Shown piece by piece: positions 11,495 through 22,350 of a DNA stretch of 64,000 bases. This stretch comes from Entonaema liquescens (Eukaryota; Ascomycota; Sordariomycetes; Xylariales; Xylariaceae). Below the pieces are notes generated by a model. It was not told the origin of the DNA, ran no database searches, and saw nothing but the letters and a program-made list of their open reading frames with translations. Position 1 is the stretch's first letter. The number at the start of each line of letters is the position of its first letter. The position numbers were made by a program, and so were the translations under genes. The stretch spans positions 806,001-870,000 of the forward strand of contig CADCSX010000006.1 in the NCBI GenBank assembly GCA_902805475.1, in the 5' to 3' direction.

Positions 11495-13210
11495 ATGGCT
11501 TCCTCGGTTACCCCCACCTTAGATGGTGATGGCGACGTCGATGGCGAAAGCGACTATGGATCTGACTTTTCCATAGGGGAGGAAAATATTGTAAACAAAC
11601 TTCTGGAAGACGCCGGGAATACAACCTTATTATTCAGCAGCATTACGACTACACCTCGTCCCGATTCTGCGCAACTCGTTTCACCTCTTGTCTCACCCGC
11701 CAGTACTGTTGCTACAACTACAAGTAGCTCGTCTATTCCATCTGCGCCACCTAAGCAGGATAATAGGCACCATGCGTCGAGCTTGTATTCTCATTCAGGG
11801 AATACCCTTCCAGCGAGGGTTCAAGAACCCGCCGCTGGTCAGGAACCTCGCAACTCGATTCCGTATGTAACTCCGTCTTTGCTATTAGGTAGCGTTCGGT
11901 ACCCAGATCGTGAGTTCTACGAGCAGCACACATATGATTTCATCTAGTATAAGACGCGTCTAACTAACTACCAGCCCTTAGTTAGTCGTGTCCTATCCGA
12001 CCCCAAACCTGATACAACATCCAAATCAGAACCCTCAGCAGAGCCCGCGGAGCGTCCGAAAGATTCTCGTTCCCCTCTACAGCGCTTTCGTTCCTTCCCT
12101 AAAAAGCCATTCTCGGTATCTGACTTATCTTCCGGTGCTTGGTGCGAATTACAGTACTGGTACACGCTTACTCTACTACCCGGAGGGAGGAAAACGAGAA
12201 CACCGGCGATGCGGGGTGGCACTCGTGTCCATCAAACTCTGGAAGATCAAGTACACACCACCGTTGAAGTTAGCATTACTACCAAGGAAGAAGCGTTTGC
12301 GCTGAGATTGTGGAACGTCATTCAGGGACTCCGCACACTCCGGGATACTGGTATGACGAGAGAACTTGAAGTATGGGGGGTCATCGAAGGCCAAGTCGTA
12401 AACGGCATCATAGACGAAGTGAGCCGTGAGAGTCCGAACGCAGATTTCGAGCAGGAACTAAGCCAATCCGAATCATCTAAGGGCTTTACTACGGAACAGC
12501 AGATGTCTATGAAAGACTTTTTGGAACCATCCTATAAAAAGGTTTATTTAACTGATGTCAAAACACGAGCTTCAGATAGACTGCCCACTGGTGCCGCGCT
12601 CAGGCCCGCTAGGGTTCAGTTGTTCTTGTATCATCGACTATTAGGCGAAATGGCGTCTGGTCTGGTGGATTTTACTGCTATTTTGGACCGATACGGACTC
12701 GTAGCTGATGCCTTATTTTCTGACGCTTTCATGGCCCAGGTAGGCGACTTACACGATGAAATATTCTACGACGCCGATTCGGACGTCGGGGGCGCCTCAT
12801 CATCTCGTTCTACTCGTAGTGGAACTGATGGGTCGGACCACCTTCCTCAGGATCTAATCAAATATCGGTCCATCACACAAATACTTCCATTATTACAATC
12901 CGAACTACGTGAAACCTTCCCACACGGCGCCGCTACTCTTGGCGAACTCCTCGCCGTCCAGTATCGCCACAGGGATGACGGTCGCGTCCTTGGGAATAAT
13001 GCGTTTCCTAATGACCCCGAGGCCTTAGAGGGGTACCTCAAAGAAAACTTCAAGTTCTGGCGCGGCGAGAGGGGTGCTGAGGGCGTCTCGATAGAAGAGA
13101 CTTATAAGTGTAGGTCGTGCGAGTTTGCAGAGAGGTGCCAATGGCGGCAAGATAAGGAAGTCGAATTCTTACTGAAGAAAAGGGGGAACATGACGAGCGG
13201 AAGTGCTTGA
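11495..13210 (+). CDS. exo5: Exonuclease V (EXO5/DEM1), Fe-S PD-(D/E)XK nuclease
   Basis: About 547 residues. Exons are 11495-11909 and 11982-13210. The 72-nt intron uses the second of two close acceptors (CCCTTAG), because the first (ACCAG) leads straight into a stop. The family core is clear: SVSDLSSGAWCELQYWYTLT, then RGTRVHQTLE, then GLRTLRDTGMTRELEVWG with GIIDEVS, then the catalytic region VYLTDVKTRASDRLP and RPARVQLFLYHRLL. The Fe-S cluster is predicted from the Cys in WCELQ plus the three C-terminal Cys of CRSCEFAERC. The enzyme degrades single-stranded DNA from ends and acts in mitochondrial DNA maintenance in yeast and in nuclear interstrand-crosslink repair elsewhere. The N-terminal 135 residues are acidic and Ser/Thr-rich, probably disordered, and do not look like a strong presequence, so the compartment is uncertain. 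Confidence 0.92.
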
Positions 13211-15055
13211 TGTTTGAGCCTTTGGGTCGGCTCGGTTGGGGTTGTAATGAGGTACTTGTCATATAGGGTTATGGTATACACATTATGGCTCCGTTGCCTT
13301 TTATACCCCTTCCCGGATTATCCGAGTCATTCTGAAAAGTAGATACCCTAGACCCTTAAACATATAGCCGACTTCACAAGGTACAATGAATCAACTCTAA
13401 ACGCCCGAGGAGTTAGACGTAGCGTTGGAACCGTGGAAAGCTTCTGCTAGCGTGGGGTTTCAAAACATGTTTGCTCCGGTCTCGATCGGCAGCAAAAAGG
13501 AGCCCTGGTAATGTTCTAGATTGTATCGTGGGGAGAACAAGCTCTATGCTAATTACGACTCGGGAAAGGGATGAACGTTGGGATAAGTGGATTAAGCACT
13601 ATATTTACGTCTCTTAAGTCAGGGGGGGAAAACCTAATACCATGACTTCAAAATGTCTATTGGTGTTTGGACAAGGGAGTTGATTCATCCGGCCCGGGGC
13701 GGTCCGCCCACGTATTCGGGGTACTGCATCGGGCGTATAGATTGTACATTTAACATTCCAGAATACGGATGCGTTCGGTAGCGGTCTAATTCATCATCCC
13801 GGACCAATGTTCACACTGGGTCAAGGTCAGCGGGGCGCCGGGGTTTAACTTGAAGTACAGCAAAAGCTTATGTTGCCGATAACATTCGCGACATGGGTGA
13901 CTTGACAGTAGGAGGGGAACGGTGGTGACGAACTCTAAGGATTATTATACGAGGCTTAAAAGTTAAAATAGACATACTGTGAATAGAAATAAAGTAATTA
14001 ACTAATTAACTTGGATGTATATTTTTGAACGCCTAGATAGAATATGAATATGAACCTGACTAGGTTAGGTTGTCTAAGCCATACTGAATATCTTCTTCGG
14101 TGTTAATATTCTCTATCTCAAGGTCGATACTGATACAATTATATATCCACATCCTATTGGTTTAAAGAGAAGTGTTAGATTCTTTTTCTAAGACCTAATT
14201 TGCGAGTATCTGCAAGTTATCTGGTATGTTTGAGCAAAAGGGGCTGGGTCTTCTTCTCAACAACCCCTGCTTCCGCCGCCACGGCTAGAACTAAAGAGTG
14301 GGACACAGCTGAAGGGACAGGATACAACTGGCCAAGCACCGGTAGGCAGCAAGGAATGTCCTATCTGTAAAGAGAGAAAAGCCTGCGGAGATGGCCACTG
14401 ACTAATCCTGAAATAGGTTGCTTTACATGGTCCCCCCATCCCTCTCGTTTCCCGCGGATTCTCATGGCTTTTGTACCGAATACCTATCGTTTCTTGAGAT
14501 TTTCGATCGACGATCAGCACCTTCGACCTCGCCTCGGTGTAGTCAGTACAAAGCCTCTTTATCACGAATTTGGGGTAAAGGAATCAGCCAAGACCGTGAC
14601 GCCCCGAGTCGATTGGTAGGTCTGTCTAAGGCCAGGCTAACATCATTGTTACAATGGCACAATGGCAAGCCGGCATGAAATTTGGCTCCCGCCTTGGATA
14701 GGATCTTATGGGTTAGGCGTAGTACTGCGAACTAGGCTAGGGGTTGGTGTGGCATGGTGGCATCGACGAGTCGCGTTAATGGGGTGTGAGCTTGAGATTT
14801 TTCGTGCCGCCTCTTGAATTCACCATAGGAAATGTCAATGTCCATTCCATTCCATTCACTACCAGCGATCTCATATTCTTTTGGGCTTGCTTAATTGAAT
14901 TTATTTTTGCTTTCGTTTCGAACTGTAAGCCGTCATCATCATGAGGTCTGCCAAGTCTATATTTTAAATCATCAGTCGAGGTAAGCGGGAAATAAAAGAG
15001 CAAGAAGACGAAAAGAAAAGAAGAAAAACTTCTCCCGTATCGCCGCCAGCTTTCG
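13211..15055. other. Long intergenic region, 1.8 kb
   Basis: Open frames of up to about 110 codons exist on both strands (for example 14257-14565 and 14776-15111). They overlap each other and show no family resemblance, and some are antisense to the leader of the next gene. I see no tRNA-like box pair. A 7-G run lies at about 13622-13628. Confidence 0.5.
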
Positions 15056-16924
15056 ATGTTAAGCTCCCTTAATCTTCGCGACAGGCTAGCTAGCCTCCCA
15101 GATAGTCGCATCTGTTCCCTACGATGGCAATCTATACTCCGCTATGCCGCCGTCGCTTTTATCGTCTCCATAACGCTGTCGGGCGTCTTCTTATTTCGCC
15201 GCCCCGAGGGCTTCCTTCGTAATACCGGATCCCATTACTTCGAGTACTTCTGGAATCGCACGGCGAACCATCCCATCGACCAGCTCATCAGCGACGCCCA
15301 CACCTTCCACGAGAACCTGCTGAAGCAGCGGAGCTTCGACCTGCCCGCGGCCGCGGCCCGCTATCGCGAGCGACGGGGGCGACACCCTCCCCCGGGGTTT
15401 GACGCCTGGTTCAAGTATGCGGCGGAACACGAGGCTATCATCGTCGAGTCTTTCTTCGACAGGATATACGCTGACATTGCGCCGTACTGGGGCCTCGATG
15501 CCCGGACGACCGCCGAACGAGCGGCGTCGTGGGATTACGTTGTGCGCGTCCGCAACGGCGTCGCCAGCGGTATAGGCAACACCGAAGGCAAAGTTCCGTG
15601 GCTCCAACTATGGACCAACCTGGTAGCCGAAGCTGCGCCGTGGTTACCGGACGTAGATATGCCTATTAATTATATGGACGAATCCCGATTAATTGTTCCT
15701 TGGGAAGACGTGACGAGTCTAATGGAGAAGGAGCAGACAAGCCGCTCCGTCAAGTCTTTAGGAGAGGTGGTGACGGAATATAGCGGCCTTGCTGAGGTTG
15801 ATGCTAAGACCGTGGATGCTCAACCGTATAAGCCGGAGTGGCATGGGGGAAGTTATTGGGACCTCACACGGGTTGCTTGCGCTCCCGATTCCCCATCGCG
15901 CAACGTGACACCAATCGAAAATCTAGAGGAGCCGCCTGTGTATCCGGAAGACTGGGAACCCGAGTACACGTACAAAGGATATGTCCGTAACTTTACCGCC
16001 GCGACGGATCCTTGCGTCCAGCCCCACCTCCGTGGCATGCACGGCACCTTCGTCGAGCCGCTGACGATGTCGACGAGCAAAGAGCTCATTCCGCTATTTG
16101 GCGGATGCAAGTTACCCGTCAACAACGAGATCCTCATCCCCGGTGCGATGTACCTGACAGACGATCCCTTCTATTCCGGTGGAGACACGCACGGCCCGTC
16201 CTGGAGGAAGAAGACGAACGGCGTCGTCTGGCGGGGTGTCGCGTCCGGGGGTCGAAATAAGAAAGAAAACTGGTTCCATTTCCAACGGCACCGTCTCGTG
16301 GAGATGCTGAACGGGACGACCGTGTCGAATATAGAAAAGTACGGCTCCCGCGCTATGTCGTTCGACATGCCACCTGTGCAGAGGTACGACTTCCCGCGAC
16401 GGCGCGAGGCTACTATTGGCACGTGGTTGAAGAAGTTCGCCAACGCCGGTTTCGTCAACCTGCTGTGCTTTCCGGCGGATTCCAACTGCACGTATGTCCG
16501 GCCGTACTTCTCCGAAGTGCAGAGTATACCCATGAAGGAGCAGTACAAGTACAAGTTCATGCCCGACGTCGACGGGAACAGTTTCAGCGCGAGATTTAGA
16601 GGATTTCTGCTGTCGACCTCCCTTCCGCTCAAGGCTACTATATACTCGGAGTGGCACGACGACCGCCTAGTCCCGTGGCTGCATTTTGCTCCTATGGATA
16701 ATACCTTCCAGGATCTGTACGCGGTCCTTGATTATTTCACCAGGGATAGAAAAGGCGACACCTCTGCACGCTTCATTGCCGAGGAAGGCAGGTCTTGGGG
16801 CTCCAAGGTCCTTAGGAGGGAGGATATGTTGCTATATGTTTGGAGGCTACTACTCGAATTTGCACGCGTATGTGACGAGAAACGGGACATGCTTGGATAT
16901 ATAGATGATTTAAGACCGGCGTAA
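15056..16924 (+). CDS. Glycosyltransferase family 90, CAP10-like, type II membrane protein
   Basis: A single exon of 622 residues. It has a short cytosolic tail, a signal anchor at about residues 29-48 (ILRYAAVAFIVSITLSGVFL), a lumenal stem, and then the GT90/CAP10 catalytic domain in the second half. Recognisable pieces are MSTSKELIPLFGGCKLPVNN with DDPFYSGG, the loop VVWRGVASGGRNKKENWFHF, DVDGNSFSARFRGFLLSTS, the acceptor/donor-site segment KATIYSEWHDDRLVPWLHF and the closing DLYAVLDYF. Family members are Golgi enzymes that transfer xylose or related sugars, such as Cap10 and Cxt1 in Cryptococcus capsule and glycolipid synthesis. Most Pezizomycotina paralogues are uncharacterised, so the sugar and acceptor are unknown. 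Sequons such as WNRT and LNGT fit a lumenal domain. The frame is intact throughout, unlike several neighbours. Confidence 0.9.
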   Translation: MLSSLNLRDRLASLPDSRICSLRWQSILRYAAVAFIVSITLSGVFLFRRPEGFLRNTGSHYFEYFWNRTANHPIDQLISDAHTFHENLLKQRSFDLPAAAARYRERRGRHPPPGFDAWFKYAAEHEAIIVESFFDRIYADIAPYWGLDARTTAERAASWDYVVRVRNGVASGIGNTEGKVPWLQLWTNLVAEAAPWLPDVDMPINYMDESRLIVPWEDVTSLMEKEQTSRSVKSLGEVVTEYSGLAEVDAKTVDAQPYKPEWHGGSYWDLTRVACAPDSPSRNVTPIENLEEPPVYPEDWEPEYTYKGYVRNFTAATDPCVQPHLRGMHGTFVEPLTMSTSKELIPLFGGCKLPVNNEILIPGAMYLTDDPFYSGGDTHGPSWRKKTNGVVWRGVASGGRNKKENWFHFQRHRLVEMLNGTTVSNIEKYGSRAMSFDMPPVQRYDFPRRREATIGTWLKKFANAGFVNLLCFPADSNCTYVRPYFSEVQSIPMKEQYKYKFMPDVDGNSFSARFRGFLLSTSLPLKATIYSEWHDDRLVPWLHFAPMDNTFQDLYAVLDYFTRDRKGDTSARFIAEEGRSWGSKVLRREDMLLYVWRLLLEFARVCDEKRDMLGYIDDLRPA

Positions 16925-17563
16925 TGAGAACATGTATTTGTGTATATCTAATCCTATGTATATTTAGGTATTTCCTTTTGGTCTAGCTTAGCCTAACGTA
17001 TAGATGATTTTCGGTTCACCTGTTTTGGCTCATTTTATCTTGAGAACGATGGTTGTAATAAATACCTACCTGCGTGCCGCTTATTGATATCGCGTTATTC
17101 TTTGAGATTTTGTCAGGATAGCTAGTGGTGTGGCACGATGCACGAATCTCAAATTAGAAAAGACATTAAGCAAGCGAACACTGTCATTTTCCTTCTTCCC
17201 TAGATTTGTTTCTGACTTTATACGATATACCTAGAACGTCATAGAATAGTGGATATGGAACCCAAATTTTGGAGCCAGGAACGGGAATATCGACGGTCTA
17301 TGTGGAGATAAAAGTTTAGCTACGATCTAGTCCGAGTTCGTGAATCCGCTCAGACCATGTTGGCGAGACATGTTAGTTGGAATAAACTTGCTTCGGATAT
17401 TGCAGCTTCATCGGCGTTTAGTACAAAGCCGAACAAGAATATGACGGCAATATTTTCTAAAGAGAATATTTAAGTGAGCCTGCTAAGTTGGCTTTAGCAA
17501 GACTTTTTCTTCTAGACAATTCAAGCTAATAAGAATTAACCTCACGAGAGCTAGTTAATCAAA
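16925..17563. other. Intergenic between GT90 and SDR genes
   Basis: No gene is seen. The last 100 bases before 17564 probably hold the SDR promoter and leader. Confidence 0.5.
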
Positions 17564-18471
17564 ATGTCAGAGCTCAGTCTTCCACTTTCTGGAAAAGTCG
17601 CCATCGTGACTGGGGCGTCTAGGGGTATCGGTAAAGGAATAGCATTGGAACTAGCGCGTCGAGGAGCAACAGTACGACCCCCTTAGAGATGTTTCCCGTT
17701 CAAAGAATACAAAGTGACTGACGTGAAATTAAGGTGGTCTTGACCTACGTGTCTCAAAGCAGCGAGAGCCTAGTAAAGGAGATTTGCCAAACTATCGAAT
17801 CGTTTCCGCACAAGCCTCGCGCTCACGCTTGTCGGGTCGACCTTAGCACCTTAGAAGGTCCCCAAAATCTCATCGATGACCTTATTACGTGGACCGAGCA
17901 AAAGCTGAGGATCGACATACTTGTTAACAACGCTGGCGTGGAAAATGCGAAGACCCTAGAGGAGCTGACGATCGATGACTATAACGCTGTCTATAACTTG
18001 AACGTGCGTGGACCACTACTCCTAACTCAAGCAGTTCTACCTTATCTGAACAGCCACGCACGCATCATTAATATCGGTTCCGTCGCTTCAAGAGGTGGCT
18101 TCAAGAAATTTTGCCTCTACGGCTCGTCGAAAGCAGCACTTGAGGGGTTGACTCGAACCTGGGCCCAGGAGTTAGGTGGTAATGGAACAACGGTCAACTG
18201 TGTAAATCCAGGACCCGTCCAGAGCGACATGTTGGAAAATATTCCTAAAGATCTCGTAGCGCTTCAGAAGACTTTAACGGCGGTCGAAAATAGAATAGGA
18301 ACAATCCCTGAAGTTGCAAACATAGTCGCGAGTCTGGCCGGAAAGGATGGCGCCTGGATTACTGGCCAAACAATCAGTGCCTCTGGGGTAAGTTAACTCA
18401 TTATTTATGTGAACTTATAAGTCACATTCAATACTGACTGTTTATACTTGTAGGGTTACGCCATGTATTGA
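17564..18471 (+). CDS. Short-chain dehydrogenase/reductase (classical SDR)
   Basis: NAD(P)(H)-dependent oxidoreductase of 259 residues. Exons are 17564-17671, 17734-18387 and 18454-18471, with introns of 62 and 66 nt. The tiny last exon supplies GYAMY and the stop, the usual SDR ending (ISASGGYAMY). Cofactor motif TGASRGIG lies at residues 16-23, the structural NNAG near 101-104, and the catalytic triad is predicted as S152 (IGSVAS), Y165 and K169 (YGSSK). The post-catalytic NCVNPGPVQSDM is also standard. Fungal homologues reduce ketones in either primary metabolism or polyketide and terpene tailoring. It lies head-to-tail with an NmrA-like reductase and near an FAD monooxygenase, which fits a small oxidoreductase group, but no substrate can be assigned. 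Confidence 0.9.
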
Positions 18472-19090
18472 ATCATTGGGAATCACCGCTTCTTGTAGAG
18501 ACAGCTTGGCAGCTTTCTACAGTCAATCTCATCTTGTAAATATTCTTAAGTGATATCGAAGCAATCTTTACTAATTACCTCGAATAGAATTATTACTTCT
18601 TCCAAAGAAACTTCGTGAAGCTTACCAACCTTCAATCCAAGTCCCTGATTCTGAAGCTTTTCAGAATGCGTGCTTATATAACATGAGATGATTTTAGAAG
18701 AAAGCGTTCGCCCTTTCGGCTAGCTTTCCAATCTCGACAGGGATCTTTTGTTCACTACCGCTCCCTCATCTCTTTAGCACATCTCGAGAATCGATGGTGT
18801 GGACATCATTCTGCTATCTATTGCACCGTCGGCTAGAGATATACTGCTACCCCCTCCTATTTATATGGTCTTGCTGACAAATGAGGTTTCTTCGCATTGC
18901 TTATTAATTGAGGGGTGGGCCGACGACAGTCCCATCATCTTAACAGACAAGCAGGTAGCAATTAATAATGGCTTCAAAACTCGAAATAGACTATATATTG
19001 AGATAAAAGTAATCGAAGAAATCGAATAAAGATATTCAGCATCATTAAAAATATTACGCAGAACCATCATCATATTTGAACTCAGCAAAA
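18472..19090. other. Intergenic between SDR and NmrA-like genes
   Basis: No gene is seen. A 76-codon plus-strand frame at 18799-19029 and an overlapping antisense frame have no resemblance to known proteins. Confidence 0.5.
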
Positions 19091-20223
19091 ATGTCTTCAG
19101 CAATCAAGGTTGGCATCGTGGGCACCACCGGCCGAACGGGAGGCTCAATATTGAAGGGATTGTTAGATTCCGAGACCAAATTTGTTTGAAGCCCTCACAT
19201 GGCCACTTTGTTTTACTTGACTAACATGGATGTTAGGAAATCACTGCTCTTGCTCGCCCTGCCTCTGTCAACAGCGAGGCTAATAATGAACTCAAAAGCC
19301 GCGGTATTAGCATCGTAGCTGCAGACCTGACTGGTCCGAAAGACGATCTTGTCAAAGCCATTACGGGACTCGATGTAATTATCTCGTGCATCGTATTCTC
19401 TAGCTTGGGGGATCAGGTGCCCTTGGCCGAAGCGGCGAAAGAAGCTGGCGTGAAGAGATTTGTCCCGTGCAATTTCAGTACACCAGCGCCAAGAGGCGTT
19501 ATGGACATGTATGATGAGGTTTGTTTCCATGCCGAGAATAATTCCCGTGCGGAACTAACGAAACCGATAGAAGGATGATGTCCTCGCGGCTATCCAACGA
19601 CTCTACCTGCCATACACCATTATCGATGTTGGCTGGTGGATCGACCAGTCCGTCCCGGCTTTACCTTCAGGCCGAACAGACCATGCAAGGATCAGTGTAC
19701 TGGATATAGTTCCTGGAGATGGATCGGTGCCCATGGCTTATACAAACCTGCCGGACGTCGGAAGATACGTGGCGAAGATTATCGCCGACCCAAGAACCCT
19801 CAACAAGAGGGTCTTTGCGCATACCGAGGTACTCAATGCGATCCAAGTGAGAGAGATTTTGGAGGAGCTTAGTGGAGAGAAGGTCGCAAGAAACTACGTA
19901 AGTCGGAAGAACGAGAACTATCTAGAGGAAAAAAAAAAAATTTCTCGGGGAATGACACTAATACGGTATCCTTCTAGATGAGTGTAGAAGATATTCACAA
20001 GGGCATCGCTTCAGCACGATCTGCTCTGGAGAAGGACCCTGCGGACCCGGCCGCTAAGTTTAGCTTGATTCTGTATCAGTATATAAACTCATGGGGCCTT
20101 CGAGGAGATAATACCCCTGAGATCGCGTCGTATCTCGGATACTTGGATTTCAAGGAGCTGTATCCGGATGTTAAGGGTAAGACGGTGCGGGCTCGTCTCC
20201 AAGAAATTTTGAACGGGAATTGA
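19091..20223 (+). CDS. NmrA-like / isoflavone reductase-like NAD(P)-binding protein
   Basis: Atypical SDR of 315 residues. Four exons at 19091-19183, 19237-19518, 19571-19897 and 19978-20223 all break at phase 0. The donors GTTTGA and GTTTGT are weak but fixed by phase and by the join FEITALARP. The N-terminal dinucleotide motif is VGIVGTTGRTGGS (residues 7-19), followed by the NmrA-type FVPCNFSTP. There is no classical YxxxK pair, as in many family members that act as redox sensors rather than enzymes; others, such as phenylcoumaran benzylic ether reductases, do reduce aromatic lignans. It follows the SDR on the same strand and faces the FAD monooxygenase tail-to-tail. Involvement in aromatic compound metabolism is an inference from neighbours. 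Confidence 0.85.
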
Positions 20224-20621
20224 TAGTAAGGGGTATTTTTATCTCGTATGAAAGTTGGATAAGATATTTGTTCAGTTTGTCTTATTTCCTAGGTAGTATC
20301 TAAATACATCGGTCATTGTGGAAAAAAAAAAAAAAAAACAGAAATACTTAAGCCTGCGTCGTGGTTGGGTTAGTAATTATAACAATGTATGTCACTTTGC
20401 TTGACCCCTTAATAGTTATGTCCGCTTATCACAAGTTTAAAGATTGGATGGCTTAATAAGAGCTTAGTGCTTTGTCATTATCTAGATGTCGGCGAAGTTT
20501 GGGACTCTTGTAAAACGGTTTAAATCACCTTACCTAACCGAACTTATTAGGGTACTCTATAACACCCCGCTGTTGATTTTGTCAGCTACATAGCTCAAAC
20601 CCATATTATCGAGGGTGAGTC
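20224..20621. other. Convergent intergenic spacer with poly-A tract
   Basis: 3' ends of the NmrA-like and FAD monooxygenase genes face each other here. A run of about 18 A lies at 20322-20339. No gene is seen. Confidence 0.6.
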
Positions 20622-22032
20622 TCAAGTGCCCGAATTAGAATCTGCGAGAAATTCTAAACTCGGCGCTGGGTCCATGTAACTTAAAAAGCTCTTAACCTGA
20701 TAACTTAGAGGGATCCAAGGGGATATCCATCGCAAGAACCGTAACCAGAGCGAGTCTGTAGACTCATAACGCGTGGTTTCGTGTGATGTTTTCACAGAAA
20801 TATCGGCCCTTGGACGTTGCAATTGCTCGTATCTAGAAAAACGTCCACAATATCTTCGGTTGTGGGCGTTTGGTGTTTTCGCAGCAGCGGAACAAGTCCA
20901 TTGACTAGGTTGCAGACTCCTTCGACAGCCAGATTACCCCCAAACCCGGAATTTATTGTTGTCTGCGATGATGTCAACATGATGTCTTTTGAAGGTGTGT
21001 ACCAGAATATTACCTTGTGTATAGAGTCCCCAACTAATACAACCCTACCGCCGTTGTTCCAGGGCCCTTGAATTACCCCTTCTTCCATAGGAACCATGCC
21101 CGCATGGGCCCTAGCCTCCCATAGGTCGCGGAACGTGTAGTCCGGACACGCAGATAGATCTCCATACTTATCGATAGTTGCTACAATATCAGTTTCTGTA
21201 TACCGCGGGCAGTCCGGTGTTGTCGAAGGCTCTTCTTCCTTGATAAATAGAAACCAGAAAAGACGTCCTCCAGCCCCCGCTGCTGTGATTCCGGAAGCCC
21301 CCCTGTGGTAAGCATGATGAATGATCCCCTCCGGTAGTAATGGTATGGTAACACCATTTTTCAAACCATTTGTCGATGTACCGAAGACTGCCCTATAGCT
21401 AGACGTGAACCCTTGGGGAGTACGTTAAAGATAGTTCCAATCTAGTTACTGGAATCAACTGACTTACCTGTAGTAAGATATCGGAATCTTTCAGGATCGG
21501 TTTTGGATACTGCGTCAGCTAAGAGGCTGCGAATTGCACTATGGACACCATCTGCCGCTACAAGTATACTGCCTCTGATGCTATCCCCATGGTTGGTCGT
21601 CACTATGATGCCATCTTCATCCTCCAGGAAAGACTCTACGCCGACATTTGTGCGAACCCGAGACTTGTCCTGGATGCCATTATATAGCGTCTCAAGACAC
21701 AAACGGCGTTCTATAAGCACAATTGGCTTTCTTGTGATCTCTTCCACCCGCTTGAAAATTGGCGAACTGTCAAACAATTTTCCACGCTCATCGAAATGGA
21801 GACGGCCCGTAAGCGAAAAAGTCGCCGCACATATATGTTTCCAAATACCCAGCTGCTCAAGTATCTTCGCGGTATGGCATTGCAAGATGATCGAAGCTCC
21901 CGTTTGAGGAGCAACTTCTCTCTTCTCAAGCAGGAGATAGTCAATACCAGCTTTCTCCAAAGCGTTGGCTAAGGTTAAACCAGCAACACCTCCACCAGCT
22001 ATAATAACCTTGAAAGATTCTGAACTAGCCAT
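20622..22032 (-). CDS. FAD-dependent monooxygenase (PHBH fold), one apparent frameshift
   Basis: Class A flavin monooxygenase of about 434 residues. Exons are 22032-21468, 21411-21014 and 20962-20622. The GxGxxG motif is VIIAGGGVAGLTLANAL (residues 9-25), the DG motif region is VAADGVHSAIRSLL, and the GD motif is GRVVLVGDSIHK, immediately followed across a 51-nt intron by NSGFGGNLAVEGVCNLVNG. That intron is a multiple of three without a stop, so retained transcripts stay in frame. Near 20817-20828 the frame ends in an unrelated tail, while one frame over reads QRPRADISVKTSHETTRYES, the family's normal C-terminal helix. One missing base restores it and keeps the expected spacing after FLD. Relatives hydroxylate aromatic or polyketide substrates. 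The substrate is unknown. Confidence 0.85.
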
Positions 22033-22350
22033 TTGACCTATGATCGTGGAGAATAGAGTTGAGAGAGATGCATTACCTGATTGAACTTGTATATGGGATC
22101 AAACATGTGGTATCGGATCATCCCGCGTTAGGAAAAAGCACGCCATCGACACCGCCGATTTGGTCTTACGTCGCACAAAGCCACGGCATCATGCAGCTAT
22201 TCTGTTCCAGATAGCATAAAAAATGATGGAATTCATATCACGGTAAATATATCGATATATTTTCTCGGAAAATTTAAAAACAATCTAGGTAAATAGGATG
22301 TTTTCTGAGCAGACGGCCTACTCCATGCCCAAGTCACAGCAACTGTGTAA
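22033..22350. other. Intergenic, promoter of the FAD monooxygenase
   Basis: Short spacer between the 5' end of the monooxygenase and the 3' end of the lyase, both on the minus strand. Nothing else is seen. Confidence 0.5.

Noticed and set aside
14257..14678. Overlapping open frames on both strands in the 13.2-15.0 kb gap
   Set aside because: Mutually antisense, no recognisable motif, no plausible intron structure.
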